From Coenobita brevimanus (lineage: Eukaryota > Arthropoda > Malacostraca > Decapoda > Coenobitidae): a stretch of 64,000 bases of DNA. The DNA lies in NCBI GenBank assembly GCA_032717465.1, contig CM064666.1:6222028-6286027 (forward strand), in the 5' to 3' direction. Below, piece after piece: positions 1-11,265 of this stretch. Position numbers and translations under genes: made by a program. Position 1 is the first letter of the stretch. The number at the start of each line of letters is the position of its first letter. The notes beneath the pieces are model-generated. The model was not told the origin of the DNA. It was given only the letters and a program-made list of their open reading frames with translations, and made no database searches.

Positions 1-299
1 TCTACATTTAATGCACGATCAAAGTTTGACCAAAAAACGCCGCTCCCAGCGTGAGTGCCTGAAATTAGGGTTGCATTCACCATAGAGTTTCTGATGGCTT
101 TATATCGATGTCGCCTTGACGGCCGATAGTGACAACGTTAGACTAGAACAGCACATAAACCTGACTCGGATTACCTGAAATGATCACAATGCATGTGCGA
201 AATGTTTGGAAACGAGTGCAAAGCATGAGAAAGTGAGCATGCAGTGTGAAAGCCCTCTGCAGGAGCAAGTGCGACAGGGCCCGAAGGGCCCACGGCACT

Positions 300-540
300 T
301 GTGTCCACTAAACAACTGCCATTCTCATCTATCTCAGCAGGCACACCCCACTCACGAACTACTCATTCCACCTTCACATTCCCTACTTTACCATTCATCT
401 CGCCAATCAAAAACTCTCTCTTTCCTTTCAAACTTTTCCATGCACTCTTCCACATTTGTCCAGAACTCTTCTCTCACTCTACTTTCACCATCTTGCGTTG
501 GTGCATACACGCACACAATCGCCCACATCTGTAGACCAAC
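300..540 (-). pseudogene. AP-endonuclease fragment of a non-LTR retrotransposon
   Basis: Read on the minus strand, this stretch encodes part of an apurinic-type endonuclease domain, the nuclease that nicks target DNA for LINE insertion. I see a VCVYAPTQDGE strand, then FWTNVEECME, then a GEMNGKVGN segment matching the family's G-D-x-N-A-R-V-G metal/substrate motif, then EWGVPAEIDENG and CLVD. The two halves lie in different frames, with a frameshift near 425 and an internal stop at about 363. The motif order fits the endonuclease of RTE/CR1-like elements. No reverse transcriptase follows on the 3' side, so this is an isolated scrap. Confidence 0.72.
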
Positions 541-605
541 TTTCAGTCGTTCAATACAGTATTTATGTCTACAAAATATCTCAGGAATGCCTCATCTCCT
601 AGTGA

Positions 606-609
606 GTGT

Positions 610-640
<31 letters not shown>
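606..640. repeat. (TG)n microsatellite
   Basis: Short, nearly pure TG dinucleotide run. Confidence 0.95.
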
Positions 641-1854
641 AAGAAGCAGTTCAGTTTTGATGCAGATTGGTCAAAGGTCAAAGTTATGGTTTAAGGTCAA
701 AGTTCGAGCAAAGCGCCACTGTGTACCCGACTGATTCTAATCTAGACTGCTTGGCGTCTATGGCGACACGTTTTCGTTCATCCGCTCCTTCGTTCCGTAG
801 TTCCCTCTCTTAGCTCTCCTCTCCCTCTCTCCTCCATTTTTCTCTCTCACCAACACACCCAAACACACACACACACACACACACAGTAATAAAAAAAAGA
901 AAATATGTAATTTATAGTGTTGTTTATTCATTACTGTACTGTTTAACTGTACAGATAGTGTATCCGGACGCCACTAAGCCTTGCCTCCCCCCAGGCTAGT
1001 TGTACTGGACGTGTGCTTATCTTACGCACACGATAGGACAGAACGCTAAGAGCACAAATTAACACGCTATCAAGGTCCCTGTTTGGATATACACATTATC
1101 CACGGCATAGAACTGTCAGACTAATCGTATGTATGCAATGCCGTGTCTGGAGAAACTATTGCATGATTCATAAAAAATAAAGCTATGCGATATAAGAGAT
1201 CCCCGGGCAAAAATTTCTTCTTAAAATCTCATTCGTTTGTCAAGAATTTCCTAACAGTTTTAAGGCAATTCACTATATAGTCTGCTAAAACTAACTGCAG
1301 AGTCATCATCCAATACGGTCATGTAACAGGCGATGCTACTTTATTCAGTCCGGTTGATGAAAGATTTCTTTTTGGTATATTTGCATTACCAGATGGCAAC
1401 ATGACATATTAATATAATCCCTGCCTATAATAGTTTACACATACATACAGACGATACTCGGCCAGCATGGGTTGCTCAAGGCCCGGATGGAAGTTGCCAT
1501 ATCGAGCAGTCAGCAGGTCTACCATTTACTTTTTTTTTTTTTTTAACTTTTTCTTCTCTTTTGTTTTAATAATAAAAATCTTCTAATGAATACTATTTTA
1601 TCTTCATTTGAAAATCCATGAATTGAAACAATGCCTTAGATTCACCTACTGCTATAAACATTTGGACACTTTAGCCCTTTTGTTCCTAGCAGACACGTCC
1701 AGCGCGGTTTGTTGTTGTTGGTGCCCTTACGTGCATCCTATCTATTCCCATGGCAAGATAGCCTCTCATCCCTCACCCATCCCCTCCCTTCATCACTCCT
1801 CATTCCCCTCCTCCCACATCCATTTCCCCCACCCTTATCTCATACGTCTCCTCT
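641..1854. other. Non-coding stretch without a recognised element
   Basis: I recognise no gene or transposon here. It holds a short (CA)n at 862-885, a poly-T run at 1530-1544 and a C/T-rich segment from about 1750. Open frames in this interval are short and low in complexity. Confidence 0.6.
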
Positions 1855-2191
1855 CTCAGCTGTGGCTGAATCGGTAGAAAGGTGGCCTGCAGTCTTAATG
1901 GACCCCAGGTTGGAATCCCGGCTGCTGTAGGGAACAGTTTAAGGATCTGAATTTCGTTAAAGCTGTCTTTACTGATCTACCAGAAGGCCCGCCATGAAGT
2001 AAAAATACCCCCGCTAATACCAGAACACCAGTCCTGTATGAGACAGCCCTTGCATGTATTCAGTATGGACGGTGGGTGTTAGCGCCGAAGTGGTGACATA
2101 TGGAGGTGTATGGTTTGTAGGAGGACTGCTAGGCCTTGGGTACAGCCTGTGAAGCCTATGCCCAAAGTCGGACACATTAAAAATAAAAAAT
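1855..2191 (+). mobile_element. tRNA-derived SINE, family A, copy 1
   Basis: The head has an A-box-like TGGCTGAATCGGTAGAAAGG and a degenerate B box GGTTGGAATCC, the internal RNA polymerase III promoter of a tRNA-derived SINE. A shared body follows, with the landmarks 'ctaccagaaggcccgcc', 'acaccagtcctgtatgaga' and 'gtgttagcgccgaagtggt', and an A-rich tail (about 2178-2191). The same order of blocks occurs at 58755-59092 on the plus strand and 20751-21062 on the minus strand. Without its own reverse transcriptase it would have to be mobilised by a LINE; which one is unknown. Confidence 0.85.
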
Positions 2192-2308
2192 CCCTCTTCT
2201 GTTTCCACTCCTTACCTCCCTCTAACTGTTGGCCTTCACTTCACCCCTCCCTCTTCTCTCTCCTCCCTTCCTTCCCCCTCTCTTATAACTCTCCCCTCCC
2301 TCTCACTC

Positions 2309-2540
<232 letters not shown>

Positions 2541-2828
2541 ACACTCCCCATTACTTCATCACCATTCCTTGCAGGTGTGTTTGATGTTATGCTTGTCTGT
2601 CAGTTGTTTGAAGGGATATTATATTTATTATGATTAGGTTGTCACAGAGTATTACATCTCTCTCTCTCTCTCTCTCTCAGACCATGTAGCTGGGTGTAGT
2701 CTGTCAGTGTGCATGAAAGGCGAGTATCTGATTATTGTTTTGCTAGCCTTTGCATTATATTGAGATGTTTGATAAAGTTGTCAGGTGTATAATGCTGGAT
2801 TTTCTTCGAATCTAGGACGGGCAGTAAA

Positions 2829-2990
2829 AATGCTACTACTACTACTGTTTCTGCTACTACTACTTCTACTACTACAACCACCACCACCACTACTACTACC
2901 ACTACCACTACCACCACTACTACTACTACCACCACCACCACTACTACTACCGTACTATTACTACTACTACCACCACTGCTAGTACTATAA
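2829..2990. repeat. (CTA)n/(CCA)n trinucleotide array
   Basis: Interrupted CTA and CCA triplets. A weaker poly-TA/CTA character continues to about 2994. A (CT)n run lies upstream at 2660-2679. Confidence 0.93.
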
Positions 2991-3117
2991 CTACTGTTTC
3001 TACACGCCTGGTTGCAATGGGTTTCATACTAAGAAGCCTGCTGACTCCTCAGGGATAGTTAGAGTGAATGTGGGCGAGTTGGCAAAGGGAACTGCTGATA
3101 AATTATTAATCCATGAA

Positions 3118-3340
3118 TCTAAAAAAACGTCTTAATTATGGAGGGAGGTGCCATAAACAAATTTCCTCCATGTCACCCTCTCCGTCGCCATCTGGTTGCC
3201 CTCCCTCAGACTCACACCACCTCAACATATACCTCTCTTCCTTATCCCTCCAACTCATCCTAGGTCTCCCCCTCTACCTTACTTATATATGCTCTCTTTG
3301 TCAGTCTCCATTGCCTACTCTCTGCACAAGGCCAAAACGG
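3118..3340 (-). mobile_element. Short LINE 3'-end insertion (family with WFGHVE tail)
   Basis: In reverse orientation this matches the last codons and 3' UTR of the LINE whose longer copy is at 18233-19803. It begins at the codons for the FGHV segment and ends with the conserved 'cctccatgtcaccc' and 'cttaatt' blocks. Its 5' limit coincides within about a dozen bases with those of the copies at 33572-33834 and 38436-38696. It directly abuts the CR1/Jockey-like fragment at 3345. No clear target-site duplication is visible. Confidence 0.65.
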
Positions 3341-3344
3341 CTCT

Positions 3345-3650
3345 GTGTACCTGAATTCCCACCACTACAAAGGACAAAGTCGCATCACTTTTCTGTCCAG
3401 TTCTCTACTGGAAGAGTTAATTGGTACTCCCAGTCCTTCATGTATGCAACAGGTCAACTCTGGAGCTGTCTCCCTCTGTCTGATTTTCCTACTCCCTATG
3501 ATCTCCAGTCTTTCAAACGCAGTGTGTCCAGGCATCTGGAATGGATCTTGAATTTTTCCTCTCTGGTATCTTGCTTTTGTTTTTCTTGGAGGGAGCAATT
3601 TTTCAGGCCCCTGGCCTTTGGTTCCTTCTTCCTTGCATTAAAAAACAAAA
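3345..3650 (+). mobile_element. CR1/Jockey-like LINE 3' end, copy 1
   Basis: Plus-strand remnant of the C-terminal region and 3' UTR of a LINE. It is collinear with the copy at 51047-51462 plus 55356-55490, and with the minus-strand copy at 7255-7520. Shared blocks include 'cttttctgtccagttctct', 'agtccttcatgtatgcaac', 'tatgatctccagtctttca' and 'tgtccaggcatctgg'. It ends in 'ttccttcttccttgcatt' followed by A-rich sequence. The encoded LQSFKRSVSRHL segment is the usual last conserved block of these polyproteins. No full-length frame remains. Confidence 0.75.
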
Positions 3651-4024
3651 ATGAACATCAACACTTTTTACCTTCATCATTTGTTAATCTGTCTCCCTTC
3701 GTTGCTCCACATGCTCCTCTAATATAACTCAGATTAGTGGTGCTATATACAGAGCAGCACTGACTTTTACCCGACGGTGTGTGCTACCTGACTAATGTAT
3801 CAAATACGCTGGATAAAGAAGTTGTTCACACTGCAGAAGGATGAGTTTTGGAGCATGCAGTTGGCTCTGTGTTTATAAAAGATACTGATATTTTTTTCCA
3901 ATAATGTTGCGATTACACTTAAAAATTATCGAGAACCGTTGCTTTTCACATTTAGTCACTTATGTAAATCTTTTTAAATTTAGTTGTGAAGTGCATGGAA
4001 TGTGTGAGTGATACGTGGGGATGC
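3651..4024. other. Non-coding stretch, nothing recognised
   Basis: Ordinary-complexity sequence with no open frame or repeat that I could link to another part of the window. Confidence 0.5.
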
Positions 4025-4260
4025 TCGCACTCGATAGAGTGCTGTCTTCGGGTGAATCTGCATTGAGTGACAAGTCAAATTGTTTCCTGTAAACCAAGAA
4101 ATCACTAACTACACTGGGTGGTAACCATTATAACCAAATGACGCCTGCTGGTTTCGTGGGTTCAGGCACTCCAGTCGGACTGAGCCTGCAAGATTTTTAT
4201 CCATGGAAAAGTTGAGGTTTATTGCTTACATAACGTCACTAAGGGAAGAGTAACGTAGCC
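4025..4260 (+). repeat. Dispersed repeat family C, copy 1 (possible SINE)
   Basis: Blocks 'gtgacaagtcaaattg', 'gggtggtaaccattataac', 'ggcactccagtcggactgag' and 'gaggtttattgcttaca' recur in the same order at 31380-31683 (+). They recur partly at 13845-14062 (-) and 16115-16190 (-). In the other copies the centre reads like a tRNA A box (TGGTTTAGTGGG), so a tRNA-derived SINE is plausible, but the B box is not convincing. Confidence 0.6.
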
Positions 4261-4789
4261 ACTTGTTCCTGCCCTTCTGATGTTGTAAAGGACTGGATGG
4301 TGATCATGATGAATATAGACCAAGCATATACAAGGAATCATATACACTAGTTCAGCTTAGCAGAGTTTATAGATACGGTCTGTGCAGTTGTGAGCTTTAT
4401 GCCCGTTCTAGGTATCAACACATACTAACTCATTTTATCAAGTTTCTTGCTGCGATGTTGCATGTATGTATAACTCTGATCAAGGTGAAGAATACATTTT
4501 CATTGACGGTATGATTCAAGCGAGGGAATTAAATGTGTCGTGGAATGGACGGCGTTTTCATTTTAGTTAACTTTAGATTACAGTATTTTATTTCGTTTCG
4601 AGAGACTTTTCAAACTGGAGGGAGTTAGGTATATCCGTCACTAATTCCTACACGAATAGAGGGTATTCCTCAGTTGAATATAATTGTCTTGTAGTTGAAA
4701 GAATATGAGGTTATAGTCGTGTGGAATGTGCTCCGGCGACTGACGTTACTAATGTTATTTTTTTAAGCTTTTCTATGATGTCTTGGCCA
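4261..4789. other. Non-coding stretch, nothing recognised
   Basis: No open frame or repeat relationship seen. Confidence 0.5.
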
Positions 4790-5290
4790 ACTGTAGTTGT
4801 AATAGCTTCTGACATAACCAAGTTTTGGTGATCAATTTGGCACTTATTGCCCTTTTTTCAGCCAAATAGTGACGATCACTGGGAAAAGTCACAAGTAACA
4901 TCGATTTCTTATCATAGGCTATCCAGAGACGTGCATATATCAGCTATAGCTTTAAATATTTCCAAGATAATCCAGTTGTAGTGCTCAGTTTGGCCATTTT
5001 TTGGCTTTTTTCTGCGTATGGTGTCAGTTTTAAGAAAAACTACTTAAGTAACACCTATTACTTTCCCACAACCTTTCCAACATGTGTAGGTCTGGTTTTC
5101 GTTTTATAAATGTAATACACATTAGTTTTGGTACATTGTTTGGCGTTTTTAGGCTTTTCTCAGCAATATGGTGGCAGATTTTGACAACAGTCACTTGAGT
5201 TACACCCACTACATTCCATAAGCTTTCCGGCGAATTCCGTAGGTCTGCTGCAGCTTTAATAGTTTTCTAGATAACTGAATTTGTGCTGTG
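4790..5290. repeat. Diverged tandem repeat, unit about 150 bp, three units
   Basis: A landmark of the form GGCNTTTTTNGGCTTTTTTC followed by a GTG core occurs near 4841, 4993 and 5142. Between landmarks the order of blocks (AAAAGTCAC..AGTAACA, CATTACTTTC/TACATTCC, TAGCTTTAA) is retained. Divergence is high, so exact unit boundaries are uncertain. Confidence 0.55.
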
Positions 5291-5394
5291 CTTAGCCACT
5301 CTACTTCATGATCCAGGCATATTTAGATATAAGAATGGGGTGGAGTGTAACTCCCGTGGATTATTGATCTGAAGGCAGAATATTTAACTTTGGC

Positions 5395-5741
5395 TGGTGA
5401 GCTTGACCTTTGTTGATATCTCTCAAAATCGTATCCCTTCATCCTTGATTTACCCTGAACCCTCCCACAAAATTTGATCGAAATCAGGTCAGACTTTATA
5501 CATTGTCCTTGCCATGTGACCTTGTCCTTCGACCATTTTGTGATATTGATATTTTACTGTTTGCAAAATCCAAGTTCTATATTCTCGCCTTACCTTGAAC
5601 CTTTGCACAGTGTTTGGTTGAAATAGGATAAAAACGAATAAGTTAACTTTGCCATGTCACCCTGAACTTTCAGCTCTCAATTTCAAAACCTACAGGTCAA
5701 TTAGGTTTCGTTCATATCAGATCAAAAGTATTTTGGTTTTG

Positions 5742-5786
<45 letters not shown>

Positions 5787-6747
5787 GTTGAACGTTGACC
5801 TTTCCCTGTGACTTTAACTTTTGACAGAATGTTTTCAAAATTTACTCACTTCGTTCCTGCCTGAGCCTGAACCATTTCGCTAAGTTTGGCCAAAATCAGA
5901 CAAAAACTGTTTCAGTCGATTTTATTATGACAGACGTTGATGTAGCCCTGTGACCTTATCATCTGACCTATTGTTCTCAAATAAAGTTAGTTTATTGGCC
6001 AACCCACAACATTTCCAGGAGGTTTGGTTGAAATCGGACAAACAATGCTTTTTTTTAATTATTTACTTTTTCACACACAAGCACAAGTCGAACTTTCAAC
6101 TTGCCCAGTGACCTTACTCTCTGTTTAATTGTTCTCAGCAGTGAATCTCTTCGTTATTCTCTCATCCTTATCCATTCCATCAAGTTTGGCTCACAGCAGA
6201 TCAAAACTGTCTGGGTTTACCTCGCTTGGTAACCTTGGTATTTGATCCTTCACTGCCACCTTGACCTTTGTTTAATTATCAGGTCAAAATCATTTATTTC
6301 TGCATTATCGATAACATTACTACAAAGCCTAGCCTAAATTGGATAAATACTTTAAGTCGACCTTTTCCTTTGACCCATTTTCTCAAAAGCAGGAGCTTTA
6401 CTTCTTCGTTGACCTTCAGTCCTTCCACCAAGTTTGGATAAAAACGGATCACAGTTCTTTGAATTTTTTAACAGACACACAAACCCTGATCTTGCCTTTA
6501 TCTTAACCTTTAAATGATTGTTCTCAAAACTGAGTCACTTCGTTCTTGCTTTACCTCCAGTTGTTCCTCAGGTTTGTTCTAAACAGAATATAAACTTTAA
6601 GCTGATGTTGCTAGGTCAAGGTTACTTAGTCCTGTGACCCTGACCTTCTCCCTAGTGTTCTCAGTAACAATAGGCTTCCTCTTGGCTAATCCTCAAGCCT
6701 TCCACTAAGGTTGATGGAAATCGGATGGAAACTGTTTGAGTTCCTTT
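5395..6747. repeat. Diverged tandem array with TGACCTT-type half-sites
   Basis: Roughly eight degenerate units of about 150-190 bases. Each carries GTGACCTTGACCTTTG-like blocks, a 'tgttctcaaaa...tcacttcgttctt' block and a 'ccaccaagtttgg..aaa.cgga.aaaaac' block. A (CA)n tract at 5745-5785 lies inside one unit, and the array ends at a (GTCT)n(CT)n(CA)n compound microsatellite. Similar AAGGTCA-rich tandem repeats occur in many marine invertebrate genomes (recollection, not checked). It is not coding. Confidence 0.65.
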
Positions 6748-7254
<507 letters not shown>

Positions 7255-7520
7255 TTCTTAGAGCCTGCAAATCCCGTTCTTTCCAAACAAATTTGAGAAG
7301 AAAAGGAAGCAGACTTCATTTCGAGATGCCTGGCCACACTGCATTTACAAGACTGGTGATTATAGCATGAGAGAAAAGAAACTGAAAATGGCAGATTTGG
7401 AACTGACTTGTTGCATAGGGAACATGAACGACTGAGAGTACCGGTTCACTCTTGCAGTCGAGAGGTGGACAGAAAAAGAGGCTTTTAGCGACAAACACAG
7501 TAGTACAGCAGCGATGAACG
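7255..7520 (-). mobile_element. CR1/Jockey-like LINE 3' end, copy 2
   Basis: The reverse complement aligns with copy 1 at 3345-3650. It contains 'ttctgtccacctctcgactg', 'agagtgaaccggtactctc', 'agtcgttcatg...atgcaac' and 'gtgtggccaggcatctcgaa'. It is more decayed than copy 1, and no intact frame is present. Confidence 0.65.
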
Positions 7521-7789
7521 CGAATTGCTTTTAAGTGTTGCAACACATCAAAACTTTTACCTTTCCAGTCAAGTGGGCCAACTCACACCGAAAAAGCCAG
7601 CACAGACCACACGGCTGGAGAAATATACCCTTGTGTTGTGTGTCATCGACCATTCCTTAAATAGTTCTTGGGTTGGTGCGTATCCCCTTGCCTTTCTCTC
7701 TCGTAGTAACGTCACTGTTGCAAAGTAGTGAGGCGATATTACTGACAACTCATCCCATTCGCTTGAATATTAATGATCCGTGTGGCAAT

Positions 7790-8210
7790 ATCTCATTAGC
7801 TCAGTGTAAATGAAGTACTTCCCTTGCTTACCTTTCCCCTCCCCTCCCCTCCCAATCTACCCTTTTATCCTTTCCCTTTCCTTCTTATCCTAATCCTTTC
7901 ATTTCCTTCTCGTCCTTCCTTTTCCCACCATTCCTTCACTGCTAATTCCATCCCATCCCTTTAATTTCCTTCACTTTCTATCCCATTTCCTCCTTATCCC
8001 TTTCCTTCCCTTCCTTTACCTTCCTTCCATATCACTTCTTATCCTCCTTCTCTCTTACCTTCCTTCCCACTCCATCCCATCCATTCCCCTCCTTTCTCAC
8101 TGTCAGCCTCCATTCCCTTTTCTTCGACTCCTTCACTTCCCTTCCTTAACAACTCTTCCCTCCTCTTCCCTTCCTATCCCTTCCCTTCCCTTCCATCTTT
8201 GAATTACTAA
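7790..8210. repeat. Polypyrimidine tract (CCTT/CCCTT-rich)
   Basis: The plus strand is almost entirely C and T in imperfect 5-10-base motifs. It is low-complexity and non-coding. 7521-7789 holds nothing recognised. Confidence 0.85.
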
Positions 8211-8328
8211 TACTGTATGATATATTGCAAGCACAGCAAAATATCAAAGGAATCTAAATATCAAAGCAATCTAAATTCTACCAGTATGTTTAAGAATAAC
8301 TCAATTTTACTGCACTTCATGATTACCA

Positions 8329-8331
<3 letters not shown>

Positions 8332-8373
<42 letters not shown>
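8332..8373. repeat. (GA)n microsatellite
   Basis: Pure GA dinucleotides. Confidence 0.97.
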
Positions 8374-8375
<2 letters not shown>

Positions 8376-8429
8376 AAATGTAAAGCCTTCAGGTATACAC
8401 TGAATAGCAGTAAATTTACTGGAATTAAC

Positions 8430-8865
8430 TACAGAAGAGAAGAGTAGTAGGAAGAGAAATAATAGGAGTAGGAGGAGGAGGAGGAGGTGAAAGAGTAGGA
8501 GGAGGAGGAGGAAGATGAGAAAGAGTAGGAGTAATAGGAGGAGGAGGAAGAGAAAGAGTCTGAGTAGGAGGCAGAAGTGTTAGAGTAGGAGGAGGTGGAG
8601 GAGGAAGAGATATAGTAGGAGTAGGAGGAGGAAGAGGAAGAGAAATAACAGGAATAGAAGGAGGAAAAAAAGAGAAACAGTAGAGGGAGGACGAAGAGAA
8701 AGAGTAGGAGTAGGAGGAGGAGGAGGAGGAGGAAGAGTAAGAATAGGGGTAAGAGGAGGAGGAGGAGGAAGAAGAGAAATAGTAGGAGTAGGAGGAGGAG
8801 GAAGAAGAGAAATAGGAGTAGGAGGAGGAGGAAGAGAAGGAGAGGAAGGAAAAGAGACAGAGAAG
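8430..8865. repeat. Polypurine GGA/GTA tract
   Basis: The plus strand is almost wholly purine, built on AGGAGGAGG and GAGTAGGAG motifs. The long minus-strand Ser/Pro/Tyr-rich frame across it is a low-complexity artefact. Confidence 0.92.
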
Positions 8866-9029
8866 TAATGGGTTTGGGATCATTTATTATTTGGTAGCAT
8901 CAGGGCGACTGTGACTATGATTACTATTGCTATTTCTTTACAACCACTGATGGTTTTAAAATGCTCATAAGACCTCTATATGCAAACATGATCAAAGCTA
9001 TGCTGGTAATGGCTTAAAGCTCTCAAGCT

Positions 9030-9033
<4 letters not shown>

Positions 9034-9117
<84 letters not shown>
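9034..9117. repeat. Compound (TG)n-(AG)n microsatellite
   Basis: TG repeats to about 9072, then AG repeats. Confidence 0.97.
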
Positions 9118-9122
<5 letters not shown>

Positions 9123-10088
9123 GCATTACATATATTTTTCTGTTATTCATGATTAACATTATCATCCAAACCTTTTTTCTTACTATTAAGTACGGTGGGT
9201 AGGACTGAGCAATAGGAATAGAAAAGAATAAGAGTCGATGAACAATCAGTAAGATAACTGTGAAATGGGTTATACCTGAATTCATTCATCATTTATGCCT
9301 TAGAACAGCTTGACTCCATCTCACAGGCGAATCATCCATATTTATCTTCCCACACCATAGCTCGTAAAGGAGTTGGCAGGTCGCAAGAATTCACTGGACG
9401 ATTTTAAGAGAATGCGTTGTCACAGCAATCGGAAGCGTTACAGACAACGTTTTAAGGCTATCGATGTATTATACACTTTCCCAACTCACGTTTCGTTGTC
9501 TCCTGTGTGGGGTGGGGCTGTATAGTTTTCTGTGCGTTTTTTTCTTTCCCTAATTTGCTTCATTATATCTTTCATGATTGAGAAAATGCTAAAATGTTAT
9601 TCCTGATAGCGTTTGACGATCTTAAAAGGTGATTGAGCCATAAGAACCAGAGTGTTAACACTGTTGCCATTAACGTTATTGGTCGGGACACCTCTTATTT
9701 TACTCCAGCTAGACTTACGATTGGCATTGTTAGTCTGTTCAGTAAACCATAAGAGCCTTGGAATGTTTACTTGCCACATATTTTTATTTATTTTTATTTT
9801 TGTGGCAGACCATTTCGTTGACTACCAACTCAGAATAAGGTGTGCAGCCCTTGTCATGTGGATCGCCATACAAATCCATCCATTGGTTTCTATCCTTTAT
9901 CAATTCATATGCTTCCTTGATTTTCGAACCTCACTTTTTCACTCTTTTACTCTCCATAGACAATTCCTTCACCCTCTTCCTGGCCTGTCACGCCTCCTCC
10001 TGCTCTCAGATTCACCCAATAATGTCGTATCTCCTCCTTATTTGTATTACATATCTCTCAGTTTGACCATAGCTTCCTTTTTTCTTCT

Positions 10089-10090
<2 letters not shown>
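9118..10090. other. Non-coding stretch, nothing recognised
   Basis: A 178-codon plus frame at 9652-10188 and a 60-codon minus frame are present. Neither contains a motif I recognise, and the long one runs into the (CA)n tract. I treat both as chance frames. Confidence 0.5.

Positions 10091-10166
<76 letters not shown>
10091..10166. repeat. (CA)n microsatellite
   Basis: About 38 CA units. Confidence 0.97.
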
Positions 10167-10168
<2 letters not shown>

Positions 10169-10555
10169 TTGTTACATCTATAGCATAATTATTTTTTAAT
10201 GGCCATGTCATGGGTTAACAGGCCTCCTGTTAACTGTACCAATTCTTTCTGTATACACGTAGGTAACGTACCATCTGAGCATGTTATTTTCTACCGTTAA
10301 ATCAGAAGACTCTTTTGATCCTCATGTATCACAAATAGCTATATTTCTTATCCTGTTCTCCGAAGGCAACTCGCAAAAAATTCTTATTGGTCTCATTTTA
10401 GGCTACTGTCATTATTGATTTCCCATTCACTCCATACAAAAGTATCACATCCCTACGTAAAGGTGTCTGACTACAGATAGCTAGACAGAACGACCAGACA
10501 GACAGAGAGAAAGAGACGTGTGCATAATCTTCATTCTTCTATTCCCTCCTGCGTC

Positions 10556-10600
10556 ACACAGACACAGACACACAGACACACACACACACACACACACACA

Positions 10601-10692
<92 letters not shown>
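10556..10692. repeat. (CA)n microsatellite with GACA interruptions
   Basis: Long CA tract with a few GA interruptions near its left end. 10167-10555 and 10693-10929 contain nothing recognised. Confidence 0.97.
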
Positions 10693-10694
<2 letters not shown>

Positions 10695-10929
10695 GAAACA
10701 AATAAGAATGACTAAGTAAAATCACAGTTATGACAAGGAACTGATCATATCTGCTTGTGAATTCTGGCCCAGATCTTTGTGAATGTGTGTGAGGTTTAAG
10801 CCTGAAGAATGGATATTGATACGAGCAATGTGACCTGTAAGCAGCTAAGAATAAAAAATAAACAAAGGGCAAAACCATTCTCTAGGATCTATGCAGATTT
10901 AAGTTGCTGCCTAATCAAATATAGACTCA

Positions 10930-11265
10930 TATGGTGAAAGCATTCCTTCTACCCGTGCTTGAATACCCCCGAATCCCCTTCATATAATATTATGGATTTT
11001 TAAATGCTTGCCCTGCAGTGAGTGATCAACAAAGTCCTCCGGTTTGTGTACGATGAGCATTACACGTTCACCCAAACCATGGGGCGGCTGCACAACAAGA
11101 GACACCAACAATTTAATGTCAGGAAAAAAATGGAGGACGTTAGAGGAGAACTGGGATAAAATATACGAATAAATAATTCAACAGGAAAACGAAAGAACAG
11201 TGCACCAATGGTTCCACTTTGAGGCAAATTGGTGAAATACCTTCATGGATATTCACTACCATAAA
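10930..11265 (+). pseudogene. C-terminal fragment of a Jockey-like non-LTR polyprotein
   Basis: Plus-strand frames give FLLPVLEYPRIPF, then INKVLRFVYDEHYTFTQTM, then RLHNKRHQQFNVR, then EENWDKIYE and ENERTVHQWF. This order resembles the region after the RT domain in Jockey-type LINEs, a post-thumb segment with conserved Leu-Glu-Tyr-Pro and Leu-His blocks. At least three frame changes and stops (for example after ELG near 11160) show decay. It lies immediately upstream of another LINE remnant in the same orientation but is not part of it. Confidence 0.5.

Noticed and set aside
8425..8883. 152-codon minus Ser/Tyr/Pro frame
   Set aside because: Low-complexity GGA tract, not a structural protein gene.
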